Assembly (NCBI GenBank): GCA_035196065.1
Contig: CP136575.1
Span: 2,458,769-2,522,768 of the forward strand
Source of the DNA: Sphingobium sp.
Lineage (GTDB): Bacteria > Pseudomonadota > Alphaproteobacteria > Sphingomonadales > Sphingomonadaceae
Direction: 5' to 3'
Length of the DNA: 64,000 bases
The notes under the pieces: generated by a model
What the model was told of the DNA's origin: nothing
What the model saw: only the letters and a program-made list of their open reading frames with translations
Database searches by the model: none
In this document: positions 25,090 through 33,122 of the stretch, piece by piece
Layout of the letters: every line of letters starts with the position of its first letter
Position numbering within the stretch: the first letter of the stretch is position 1
Program-made: the position numbers and the translations under genes

Positions 25090-26661
25090 TCAGAAGATCG
25101 GAAGCGAGGTGCAGAGGCCGGTGTTGCCGGTGCCGAAATCGGCAGTGCTGCTGTTGCAGGTCCAAGTGCGGTACCAAGTGTCGTTGGCATCGCGGACTGC
25201 ACCGATGTATGTCACGGCATCAAAGAACGACGAGATGCTGGTCGGGTTGAATGCCGGAATTGCTGTTTCAGCTGTGCCGTTGATGAACAGCGAGCTGAAG
25301 CTGGGCGTGAAGGCATCATTGTTGTTGTTCGAACCCGTGCCGAAAATGGCTGCAACCTGCGCTTCGGTCACGCCGTTGCGACCCGAATATTTCGGGTTGC
25401 CGCACTGCATCGCGACCGAGCGGAAGACCGGAGCACCGGCTTCATCGATTGCGGCATCGGCCGTGGCTGATGCGGTCTGCGCCCGGCTGATGGCAAGGCA
25501 GGCCGTGTTCGGAGCCGATACGACACCATTTACCAGCGTATAATCGGTGCCACCACGCAACAGAATAGCAGTCTGGTTGCCGGGAGTTGCGCGCTGGAAG
25601 AAGGCGAAGTTTGAAATCCGCGTATCCTGACGCGGGTTGTTCCCGTCGAGCGCATTGTCTGAGTCCGCCTCAATGATCGAGTCACCCGCAGCGGCGCGCT
25701 GAACGGCGATCACATATTGGAAGTTTGCCTTCAAACCCACGTCGGTATCGATGCTATCGTCCTCAGCACCGACTGAGATGTAGTATTTCATGTTAACGCG
25801 GCCACCGAAGAACTCAGCACCATCGTCCGAACTGTTAAACACCTGAATGTTGTTGAGCACTGTTCCGGTACCCGTACCGCCGGTGGTCAACGCCTGCAAT
25901 TCGGAGTTGCCCGAGAGCACGAAGCCCGAGAAGCGGATCTGGACGAAGCTCATCCGGCCGCTATTGTCTGCGGGGTTAGCACCGCCGTAAAGCGCAGGAT
26001 CAACGGCACCTTCAACCTGGCGTTCGCATGCAGCGGTGCCGGGCGTTGCTGCCGGTGCAGCGCAGTCGGTTACAGGTGCGCGACCAGAAAGAACGACCCC
26101 GCCCCACTGACCGCTGGAGCTATCGGTATTGAGGCCGAGGACATTGTCACGGCTGGTAAAGATGATTGGCAGGGCTGCCGTGCCAACTGCGTTGATGCGG
26201 TTGCCGCGGTTGACGTGCAACCAGGAAACACCCGTGCCGCCAAACACGATCACGCCGGGTTCAATAGAGAGCGTTACGACATTGTTGGTCGATGAAGCGC
26301 CCTGATCCGTGCCGACGTCAACACGGCCGCCGAGACGGTACAGCAGGCCCGCAACGCGCGGGAGCGTGGAGCTAACATTGACGCGCGCAGGCAATGTGCA
26401 GACGCGATAGGTACCGGTCGGACCGGTGATTGTGCCGGAATCAGTCAAACCCTGCGGATCGGCAATCGTCGGGCATCCACCAGCCGGGGTCACCGCTGCG
26501 GGCGGCGGCGGCGGCGGCGGCGGGGGTGGCGGCGGAGCCGGATTGTTGATGGTGATGTTGCCACCTGCACCAGGCGATGCAATGTCATCTGCGCCGCAGC
26601 CAGCGAGCAAACTGGCTGCCGCCGTCACATAAACGATCCCACGCAATTTAGGGTCAATCAT
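25090..26661 (-). CDS. Surface or secreted lipoprotein, beta-helix-like, polyproline linker
   Basis: 523 aa from ATG 26661 (GGAGA upstream). The lipobox SLLAGC puts the lipidated Cys at about residue 22. It is followed by a linker containing 12 consecutive prolines and then a repetitive domain with segments such as VGTAALPIIFTSRD, SGQWGGVVLSGRAP, SDDGAEFFGGRVN and AEDDSIDTDVGLK. The GT..PIIFTS...WGG pattern recurs in large proteins of Bacteroidetes and Caulobacterales often mislabelled multidrug transporter; it looks like a right-handed parallel beta-helix. It is next to a TBDR and a T2SS, so it is a candidate T2SS cargo displayed or released outside. Caulobacter is known to secrete a lipoprotein by T2SS at low phosphate. 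Function unproven. Confidence 0.75.
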   Translation of the reverse strand: MIDPKLRGIVYVTAAASLLAGCGADDIASPGAGGNITINNPAPPPPPPPPPPPPAAVTPAGGCPTIADPQGLTDSGTITGPTGTYRVCTLPARVNVSSTLPRVAGLLYRLGGRVDVGTDQGASSTNNVVTLSIEPGVIVFGGTGVSWLHVNRGNRINAVGTAALPIIFTSRDNVLGLNTDSSSGQWGGVVLSGRAPVTDCAAPAATPGTAACERQVEGAVDPALYGGANPADNSGRMSFVQIRFSGFVLSGNSELQALTTGGTGTGTVLNNIQVFNSSDDGAEFFGGRVNMKYYISVGAEDDSIDTDVGLKANFQYVIAVQRAAAGDSIIEADSDNALDGNNPRQDTRISNFAFFQRATPGNQTAILLRGGTDYTLVNGVVSAPNTACLAISRAQTASATADAAIDEAGAPVFRSVAMQCGNPKYSGRNGVTEAQVAAIFGTGSNNNNDAFTPSFSSLFINGTAETAIPAFNPTSISSFFDAVTYIGAVRDANDTWYRTWTCNSSTADFGTGNTGLCTSLPIF

Positions 26662-26790
26662 TCTGAATCTCCGCAATAAACCTTTGCCCTGATCGGGCAG
26701 CGAGACATGCGGGCGCGAATCTGAAAAGGGCCCCACCCGTCGTCGAGTAGAGGCCCTATGCTATGCGTGTGACTCTATTGTTTGGATTTG

Positions 26791-26819
26791 ATGACAATAC
26801 TGTGAATGTTATGTGTCAT
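26791..26819 (-). promoter_or_regulatory. Candidate triple Pho-box array upstream of the lipoprotein gene
   Basis: Reading the minus strand: ATGACAC, spacer ATAA, CATTCAC, spacer AGTA, TTGTCAT. These are three half-sites at exact 11-bp steps, matching CTGTCAC/T in 5, 5 and 6 of 7 positions. CAATAG lies 10 nt downstream as a weak -10, and the start codon is 130 bp further on, leaving a long leader. The spacing is what makes this notable; the individual matches are moderate. Confidence 0.55.
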
Positions 26820-26889
26820 TTTTATTTCTGTATCCACAGGGATACATCCACGTCGCAAATGCGCGCGTGAAATTTAGATTAAAATATTT

Positions 26890-27246
26890 TTAATTTAGTG
26901 ATTTGAGCGCCAATAATGCAGCCTTACGCGAGCCCATAACCGAACCATCGGCCAGCACAAGATCCACCTCCTCGGTGGATTTCGCTGCAGCTTCAAACGC
27001 TTTGCGCGCACTCGCCTTGTCGCCAAGCCGCGCATGCGCCCGACCGATGTTAATCAAACGGGCCGGATCGTTGCGCGCAGTCTGATCGGCGAGCAATTGG
27101 CGCAAGGCACCTTCATTGTCGTTCGACATTAGCGCCGCATAGCCTGGTGTCGTGCGATCCGCATTCACCTCAGCCAAGGGAGCCTGCGCGACCGCCGCAG
27201 AGGCAACAAACATGGCGGCCATCCCACCAAAGAGAATCACTCTCAT
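26890..27246 (-). CDS. Small secreted TPR-like protein
   Basis: 118 aa with signal peptide MRVILFGGMAAMFVASAAVAQ and a single tetratricopeptide-like unit: ARLINIGRAHARLGDKASAR, then KAFEAAAKS. Periplasmic. An unusually strong ribosome site (AAGGAGATATACG) precedes ATG 27246. Upstream, CTGTAAT-GATA-GTGTAAC (27276-27293 on the minus strand) has 7-4-7 spacing like a Pho box, but no -10 follows at the right place. It lies upstream of the lipoprotein gene on the same strand. Function unknown; such proteins often hold partner proteins in the envelope. Confidence 0.7.
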   Translation of the reverse strand: MRVILFGGMAAMFVASAAVAQAPLAEVNADRTTPGYAALMSNDNEGALRQLLADQTARNDPARLINIGRAHARLGDKASARKAFEAAAKSTEEVDLVLADGSVMGSRKAALLALKSLN

Positions 27247-27293
27247 CGTATATCTCCTTCTCCGTTCTCCTGATTGTTACACTATCATTACAG

Positions 27294-27735
27294 TCGACGA
27301 AAAAAAGCAAAATCGGTCGGTCGGATGGCTTTTTGGGCAGTGGGGCATAATGAGCTCTGCAAGCGTCGGGTGCAGTGCCTCGAAATGCCTCGTACGAAGG
27401 CCACGCACGGGGGACGAAACAATGATCTCGAACCAGCCTCAGCCTCGCCGGGATTTCCGGCAGCGAGGGGTTTAAACGACCAGTTCGATTAGAAGGTTGA
27501 ACGGAAACGGCGATTTTGCTTCGTCTCGACTTAGAGCATACCAAGACATCCTCGGCGAGTCCGCTGGCAAAAGTCCAAATTTTTCGAGCCTTTTTGCCAA
27601 TAAAAAGCAGAATAGGGATTTGGAATCCCAACCGTATTTCTTTTCTGGCCAGCCGATCCTTGATTTTTATTTCGCCTAGTCAACCACCGACCGCAGCGAA
27701 TGCTGCCTCTCGATTCATTAACTTGGCTTACAGCT
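27294..27735 (+). other. Non-coding stretch at the left edge of the mobile element
   Basis: About 440 bp in which I find no convincing gene on either strand: open frames here lack ribosome sites and recognisable motifs. Composition changes to a more AT-rich, less codon-biased sequence between about 27,480 and 27,740. The left boundary of the mobile element probably lies here, but no tRNA gene, direct repeat or attachment core could be identified. Confidence 0.5.
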
Positions 27736-27947
27736 TTAATCTTGTTGGAGGACGAGTTTATTTCGACAATCCCAGCAATCGCCTCTCAGCTTTTTAAGCG
27801 GCGCGGTAAGCGCGGCAAATGGGCGTCTCCGCTGCGAACCGTAAGAGACACCCCTGCCCTGCACGGACGCAAACTGGCATTTGCGCGGCGGGAGGACGAG
27901 CGTCGTGCACCTGCGGCCGGCTATCGGACAGACCGCATACCAGCGCA
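27736..27947 (-). pseudogene. Decayed partial copy of the neighbouring hypothetical gene
   Basis: The translation RWYAVCPIAGRRCTTLVLPP followed by FASVQGRGVSYGSQ closely parallels RWYALCPHTGRRCAVLVLPP and FASVSGWNVAYGSQ of the intact gene at 27965-28540. Similarity begins just after that gene's stop and fades after the SQ, ending in unrelated residues. There is no start codon with a ribosome site. It appears to be the remnant of a tandem duplicate lacking its N-terminal 95 or so residues. Confidence 0.6.
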
Positions 27948-27964
27948 CACCGGCAGATGCCGCC

Positions 27965-28540
27965 CTAGAAGCGCAGTTGCGCCAACCTGTCGATTTCATC
28001 TTCCACGAACCCCTCTCGTTCGATCAGCCGATCCACCAGCCGTTCTCGCGTAGGTCTGCGGGTATATTTGGACAACGCACGGAGGCGCATGTCAGCCTTG
28101 TAGATGGCGCGATGGGCTCTCTCGATCGGGCACTCGCGTTGCGAGCCATATGCGACGTTCCAGCCGCTTACGGACGCGAAGTGTGTTTTGCCTGGCGGGA
28201 GAACAAGGACTGCGCACCTGCGGCCAGTATGTGGGCACAGTGCATACCATCGCTCTCCGCCGAAGGGGGCCGGCAGGCAGTCGAGCCACACCATACAATC
28301 GACCTTCCTGTCGAAGGCTCGCCCGGTGATTTTCAGGCAGGGAAAGGGTTCTCTACATTCGATGTCAGTCATCAAAGTCAGCCGCGCTATAACCTCTCCG
28401 TCGCTGCTCCAATATCGCTCCCGACGGTTGAAACAGTGTCGCCTAAGCATACCGAGGCTTTTAAGTTGCGACAGACTGATGCGCACGCACTCGTCGGTCG
28501 ACGGCCGGTTGGTGCGTCGCCCAGATCCGTAGCCACCCAT
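27965..28540 (-). CDS. Conserved hypothetical protein of mobile elements (MGGYGSGR type)
   Basis: 191 aa beginning MGGYGSGRRTNRPSTDECVR, an N-terminal signature I associate with small hypothetical proteins of proteobacterial integrative elements. Four clustered Cys/His positions (CPHTGRRC, LP..KTHF) suggest a zinc-ribbon-like core at about 100-130. The basic C-terminal part (YTRRPTRERLVDRLIEREGF) is predicted helical. Function unknown. It lies downstream of the primase-helicase gene on the same strand, separated by the repeat-rich patch. Confidence 0.65.
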   Translation of the reverse strand: MGGYGSGRRTNRPSTDECVRISLSQLKSLGMLRRHCFNRRERYWSSDGEVIARLTLMTDIECREPFPCLKITGRAFDRKVDCMVWLDCLPAPFGGERWYALCPHTGRRCAVLVLPPGKTHFASVSGWNVAYGSQRECPIERAHRAIYKADMRLRALSKYTRRPTRERLVDRLIEREGFVEDEIDRLAQLRF

Positions 28541-28659
28541 GCCGCCTCCAGATTAATCGAAATTCCCTGCGTAAATACATTTTTTAAGTGACTGCGTCGA
28601 TTATTTTCGGAGGGATGGTTTCTAAGTGTTTCGAAGTTAAGTTTCGGCCAGCTTGCTTC

Positions 28660-28770
28660 TGCTACACGCTTCACCCCTATAGGGTGGTGAAGCATGCAGC
28701 ATTTGAAGCAGCATTTGCTCGCAATGCTACAATTGCTGATTTGTAGCATTTTGAAGATGAAGCACGATCC
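28660..28770 (-). repeat. Repeat-rich non-coding patch downstream of the primase gene (possible origin or terminator)
   Basis: Within about 110 bp there are three copies of TGAAGCA (28688-28694, 28704-28710, 28758-28764), several GCATTT words, a perfect 9-bp inverted repeat AATGCTACA/TGTAGCATT (28723-28731 and 28742-28750, 10-nt loop), and the palindrome-like ACCCCTATAGGGT just before. This could be an iteron-like replication site used by the adjacent primase-helicase, or part of its transcription terminator. Nothing else coding is seen between 28541 and 28779. Confidence 0.4.
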
Positions 28771-28779
28771 GTACCCGCA

Positions 28780-30840
28780 TCAACTAGGCGCCACGCTTGG
28801 CAGATACAAACGATCATGATGCGTCTTAAGGTGGCCTTGCTCGCACAGCCGGTCGAGCGCCCTTTTGACACTCGTTCGGCGTTGGTCACGCCGTCCTTTA
28901 GAACCCTCGGCCGGTTGTGGTTCAAAGGGTATCAACTCGACACAAGCGTCTATAACATCTTGGGTTAAGGCCCCCTCGGACGTGCCTGCCCCGCATTGGC
29001 GCGCGCGGTTCATGATATCCCTTTGCCTCGCGCCGGTAGGTCCATCGGACTTATTCTTCCTTTGTGGAGCGGGGACATATTCAACAACACAACTGGTTTC
29101 AGGATCGCCGTCAAAGTCGACGCCTAAGTCAATGACATTAAGATGAAACCCCCATGCAAGATTGTCGTCGCCATCTTTCATTTTCGTGATCTTTAGCAGC
29201 CGACCACTATCATTGGCGCTGACCTCGAGTTCAGCATCTGCTGCAGCCCTGATACCCGACCACCCCCGCGCACCACGTGCCGCATCTTTACCCGCATGGT
29301 GAACGATTAGTGCTGTTGCGCCTGTGACTTGGGTTAGCGTTCGAATGTTCCCTAGGGCGCGCCCCATGTCTTCACTGGAGTTCTCATTCTTTCCCGGCGT
29401 CACCTGCGCGAAGGTATCGATCACAAAGATATCAGCCGCGACTGCTTTAAGCGCTTTGGCTAGCTCAGCGATATCCACATCTTTGATGACGTCAGGTGGC
29501 ACATTGATAACTCCAATGTCAAAATCCGCCTCATTTATGCCGTGGCGCTTACAGTAGGCCCGAATACGCTTTCCAACTCCCCCTGCCCCCTCGGCAGCGA
29601 TGATAACGGCATTCGCCTTGTTTACACGGTGTCCTTGCCAAGGAACGCCTTGAGCGATTGCGGCAGCCATATCCAAAGCGACGAAGCTTTTCCCGCTACC
29701 AGACGCTCCGTACAGGACGATCAGATCCGCCTTTGGTATTACGCCTTTTATATACCATTCACACGGCTGGTGCAGAATAGGATCTCCAGCCGAATAAATC
29801 GGAAACTTACCGGAAAAGCCTTCGGGCGTACGCACCCCATCGACCTGAGGCAGTTTTTCTAACTCCTCTTCGACAAGATGGCGCAGATTGTCTGCCTCCC
29901 ATTTGGGTGCACGATAACCAGCATCCTTGGCCATCTTGATGACGGTCGCCATCGTGACCTGCCTGCGGCGCTGCCCTTTCCGGCGATCGAAGCTGTCCCA
30001 CTGCGTGCGCAACCCCTCAGTGCCGGGGTAAGTAGCCCCGTCAGATGACCATTCGTCCCAGAGTTCGAAGCCGGTGTCGTCCCCTTGACCTTCATGATGC
30101 AGGGCAAGGCCAATTCGGATCCAATCGTCTCGACTCATGTTAGGGTCGAGCGCAGACAGTAGTTCCTCCATCTGCTCGACCGACAGGCCGAGGCGTGGTT
30201 CGCGACCGATCATGAAGTCCTCGGGGTCGGCCTCGACCTGTGGCTGCGAAGTGCGGAAGCGATTTTCGCAGAGGTTGCGCACATCGTCGCCCGCAGGCGC
30301 GATGTAGTTGGGCCCGACCACTAAGTCTGACACGGGCAGGATGTTGCCGGTGAAGGTCACGAAGCCCGAGGAGCTGAAGGTCTCGAAGCCGTACTGGTCG
30401 TCGGTCGCCTTGCTCTTGCGGTTGCCCAGATCGCCCTTCAGGGCGGCCCTAATGCCCTTGCCGCTCGGGCTGTACTCGGCATATGTGCGACCGACGATCT
30501 GTTCGATCTCGGGCGGCAGGGAGCCGTCAACGCCGACGCAGTTGTCGAAGTCGAGGAAGGTGTAGCCGCAGCCGGGCAGCGGTGCGAAACCCACACCTTC
30601 AAAACCTTTTTCTGCAGCGGCGGCTCGCGCAGTCGCGAATGTTGTCAAACGCTCGCGATCATTGCGATCACCATTTGCCCCATACCGCCGCATACCATCA
30701 GCCCAAGACGGTACCTTGCGAGGCCGGGCCTCACCCTCGACCTGCTCGAAGCGCCAGATCAACCACGCAGGGATTTCGCGCAGTTCTTCGGGTACCTCTA
30801 TCGACATGATTTTGGTTACGCTAGCGCTTTGCCGGATCAT
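28780..30840 (-). CDS. Mobile-element primase-helicase (RepA-like AAA ATPase)
   Basis: 686 aa from ATG 30840, which overlaps the preceding HTH gene stop (ATGA) with GAGG upstream. Order of domains: an N-terminal primase-like region (ELREIPAWLIWRFEQ, PSWADGMRRYGANGD, FLDFDNCVG, EYSPSGKGIRAALKGDLGN) as in bifunctional primase-polymerases of plasmids and phage satellites; a PriCT-2-type helical segment (ALDPNMSRDDWIRIGLALHH); and a RepA-like ATPase (LYGASGSGKSFVALDMAAA, VIIAAEGAGGVGKRIRAY, IFVIDTFAQV, TALIVHHAGKD). It would initiate element DNA replication. Codon use and GC differ from flanking genes. Confidence 0.82.
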   Translation of the reverse strand: MIRQSASVTKIMSIEVPEELREIPAWLIWRFEQVEGEARPRKVPSWADGMRRYGANGDRNDRERLTTFATARAAAAEKGFEGVGFAPLPGCGYTFLDFDNCVGVDGSLPPEIEQIVGRTYAEYSPSGKGIRAALKGDLGNRKSKATDDQYGFETFSSSGFVTFTGNILPVSDLVVGPNYIAPAGDDVRNLCENRFRTSQPQVEADPEDFMIGREPRLGLSVEQMEELLSALDPNMSRDDWIRIGLALHHEGQGDDTGFELWDEWSSDGATYPGTEGLRTQWDSFDRRKGQRRRQVTMATVIKMAKDAGYRAPKWEADNLRHLVEEELEKLPQVDGVRTPEGFSGKFPIYSAGDPILHQPCEWYIKGVIPKADLIVLYGASGSGKSFVALDMAAAIAQGVPWQGHRVNKANAVIIAAEGAGGVGKRIRAYCKRHGINEADFDIGVINVPPDVIKDVDIAELAKALKAVAADIFVIDTFAQVTPGKNENSSEDMGRALGNIRTLTQVTGATALIVHHAGKDAARGARGWSGIRAAADAELEVSANDSGRLLKITKMKDGDDNLAWGFHLNVIDLGVDFDGDPETSCVVEYVPAPQRKNKSDGPTGARQRDIMNRARQCGAGTSEGALTQDVIDACVELIPFEPQPAEGSKGRRDQRRTSVKRALDRLCEQGHLKTHHDRLYLPSVAPS

Positions 30841-31247
30841 ACGCCAACCTCGCAAAGATCACCGTTGTTGTCGGAATATTTGTTGGGCAGTTTCGCAATT
30901 GTATCGAGCACGGCCGAAGTGAGCTTTAGCGCTTTTGTCAGTTCAGCTTTTGTGTCTCCCAATGACCGCTCCAATTGCATCAGTGACAACCATAGGGCGT
31001 CATTATCGCTAAGAAGGTTGCGGAAGGAAACGCCGTAAAGGTGTTCCATCACCATCGCTTTACCCAACGGGACCGAACCTTGCTTTTGCCAGCGATTGAA
31101 CTCATTAGGCGTAATGCAGATTGCGCGCGAAATTGCCACGACACCGCCTGCCCGAGCAACGACTTCCTCGAAAGCAATCGCTTTGTTTGGTGTCTGACAT
31201 TCAACTTCAAGCTGGTCTGGTATTGGTTTGTTCTTAGTATCCATCAT
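30837..31247 (-). CDS. YdaS/Cro-like helix-turn-helix regulator
   Basis: 136 aa. A helix-turn-helix is seen at about 30-80: FEEVVARAGGVVAISRAICI, then TPNEFNRWQKQGSVPLGKAM and EHLYGVSFRNLL, the layout of Cro-like YdaS proteins. A C-terminal helical tail follows. Ribosome site TAGGAG before ATG 31247. It is translationally coupled to the primase-helicase, so it likely controls or accompanies element replication. Confidence 0.7.
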   Translation of the reverse strand: MMDTKNKPIPDQLEVECQTPNKAIAFEEVVARAGGVVAISRAICITPNEFNRWQKQGSVPLGKAMVMEHLYGVSFRNLLSDNDALWLSLMQLERSLGDTKAELTKALKLTSAVLDTIAKLPNKYSDNNGDLCEVGV

Positions 31248-31311
31248 TTAAACTCCTAAAGGCGCCCGCATCGACGTGCGCCGCCCTTCGCATTCGCAAT
31301 TGTTGGGACAT

Positions 31312-31471
31312 TTAAGCTGCGCGGCAGCCACTTGAGGTGCTGGTCGATGCGACCAAACGGCTCTCCAGCCACTTGTCGAGTTCGGCGCGTCGATAACGAA
31401 CGGCGCCACCCAGTTTGACATATAGAGGCCCTTCTCCTGTGAGCCGGAAACGCTCCAGGGTGGGCTTGGAG
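31312..31471 (-). pseudogene. AlpA/excisionase-like HTH gene truncated by IS21 insertion
   Basis: The remaining coding part reads SKPTLERFRLTGEGPLYVKL, then GGAVRYRRAELDKWLESR and a Ser/Thr tail, the C-terminal two thirds of a small AlpA/HTH_17 regulator. Normally about 20 residues ending in AAYLGVSKPTLERFR-type sequence precede it. Here the frame runs straight into the IS inverted repeat at 31472, so the native start and first helix are gone. The frame stays open into the IS, giving a hybrid start MGQISVKTYAPNG that is unlikely to be functional. Confidence 0.75.
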
Positions 31472-31501
31472 TGTTGATTGTCGTTGAGAAGTGACCCGTT
31501 A
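31472..31501 (+). repeat. IS21 left terminal inverted repeat
   Basis: 30 bp, perfectly complementary to 33947-33976. Interrupts the AlpA-like gene read on the minus strand. Confidence 0.92.
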
Positions 31502-31583
31502 GGGGCATAAGTTTTCACTGAGATTTGACCCATGTTTGAACCACACCCTGACCGACCGGTTGGGGGGATGAGGAGTGATCAAC

Positions 31584-33122
31584 ATGGATTTATTGAGTGT
31601 GATACGTCGCTGGCGTTTTCGGCAAGGGATGCCGATCCGTGAGATTGTACGGCGGACAGGATTGTCGCGGAACACGATCCGCAAGTATTTACGTGCAGAC
31701 ACGTTAGAACCGGTATTCAGGGCCTCTGTTCGGCCGAGCAAGCTTGATCCGTTTGCAGAGAAGCTGTCGGGGTGGCTGCGGATTGAGGTTGGCAAGTCGC
31801 GAAAGCAGAAGCGCACAGCCAAGCAGATGCACGCTGATCTTGTGGTATTGGGCTATGACGGTTCCTACGAGCGGGTTGCAGCCTTTGTGCGCGCTTGGAA
31901 GGCTGAACGCCAACGCGAGCAGCAGACCAGCGGACGCGGCACTTTTGTGCCCTTGGTGTTTGCGGCGGGTGAAGCCTTCCAGTTCGACTGGAGCGAAGAC
32001 TGGGCCATTATAGGTGGCAGGCAGACCAAGTTGCAGGTAGCGCATACCAAGCTATCATACAGCCGAGCGTTCATTGTTCGGGCATATCCACTTCAGACCC
32101 ACGAGATGCTGTTCGACGCGCTTGCTGAGGCGTTCAGGGTGCTGGGCGGTGTTCCCCAGCGGGGTATTTTTGATAATATGAGGACGGCGGTCGATCGCAT
32201 TGGCCGGGGCAAAGTCAGACAGGTCAATGCGCGCTTTGCCGCTATGGCGAGCCATTACCTGTTCGAAGCAGACTTCTGTAACCCGGCCTCGGGGTGGGAG
32301 AAAGGACAGGTCGAGAAGAACGTGCAGGATGCGCGGCGGCGGCTGTGGCAGCCCCTTAGTGCCTCTGGGCCCAGCTTCCCCGATATCGATGCCCTGAACG
32401 CTTGGCTGGAGGAACATTGCATTGCGCAATGGGGGCATATCAAGCACGGTAGCCTGCCTGGTACCGTGGCTGATGTGCATGCCGAGGAAGTCGCCAGCTT
32501 GATGCCGCAGGGCCGTATCTTCGACGGCTTTGTCGAACACAGCAAGCGGGTATCCCCGACCTGCCTCGTGAACTTTGACCGTAACCGTTATAGCGTGCCG
32601 GCATCGTTTGCGAACCAGCGGGTGAGCCTGCGGATATACCCGAACCGGGTCGTTGTTGTTGCCGAAGGGCAGATCGTGTGCGAGCATGTTCGGATTATTG
32701 AGCGCTCGCACCATATGCCCGGCCAAACGGTGTATGACTGGCGCCACTATCTGGCAGTAATCCAACGCAAGCCCGGTGCCTTGCGTAACGGGGCACCCTT
32801 CACCGAACTGCCGCAAGCGTTCCGGCAGTTGCAAGGGCTGATCCTCAAGCGGCCTGGCGGCGACAGGGAGATGGCCGAGATACTGGCGCTTGTGCTGCAT
32901 CATGATGAGCAGGCAGTGCTATGCGCGGTCGAGCTTGCCCTTGATGCTGGGGTGGCGACCAAGACCCATGTTCTCAATATCCTGCATCGTTTGACCGATG
33001 GCAAAGCTATCCCGCCAACCCCTATAGATGCACCACAGGCTTTGCGCCTTGCGCGCGAGCCTCTAGCCAATGTCGGGCGCTACGATGCCCTCCGGAACAA
33101 GGAGGCGCGTCATGCGTCATGA
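31584..33122 (+). CDS. istA: IS21 family transposase IstA
   Basis: 512 aa from ATG 31584 (GAGGA nine bases upstream; a GTG three codons earlier is less well placed). N-terminal HTH ([27 protein letters not shown]) precedes an integrase core with the DDE residues in [21 protein letters not shown] and [16 protein letters not shown]. The C-terminal beta-barrel part includes [19 protein letters not shown]. Full length, apparently active. Confidence 0.95.
   Translation: MDLLSVIRRWRFRQGMPIREIVRRTGLSRNTIRKYLRADTLEPVFRASVRPSKLDPFAEKLSGWLRIEVGKSRKQKRTAKQMHADLVVLGYDGSYERVAAFVRAWKAERQREQQTSGRGTFVPLVFAAGEAFQFDWSEDWAIIGGRQTKLQVAHTKLSYSRAFIVRAYPLQTHEMLFDALAEAFRVLGGVPQRGIFDNMRTAVDRIGRGKVRQVNARFAAMASHYLFEADFCNPASGWEKGQVEKNVQDARRRLWQPLSASGPSFPDIDALNAWLEEHCIAQWGHIKHGSLPGTVADVHAEEVASLMPQGRIFDGFVEHSKRVSPTCLVNFDRNRYSVPASFANQRVSLRIYPNRVVVVAEGQIVCEHVRIIERSHHMPGQTVYDWRHYLAVIQRKPGALRNGAPFTELPQAFRQLQGLILKRPGGDREMAEILALVLHHDEQAVLCAVELALDAGVATKTHVLNILHRLTDGKAIPPTPIDAPQALRLAREPLANVGRYDALRNKEARHAS

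Noticed and set aside
27170-27631. 153-codon minus-strand frame at the left of the mobile element
   Set aside because: It overlaps the start of the secreted TPR gene in another frame, has no ribosome site and no recognisable motif.
27247-27735. tRNA gene or att core as the element's integration site
   Set aside because: No cloverleaf or T-loop sequence and no direct repeat partner could be found by reading.
31312-31533. 73-residue hybrid protein starting inside the IS
   Set aside because: The first ~21 residues are translated from the IS inverted repeat; native start lost, so treated as a truncated gene.
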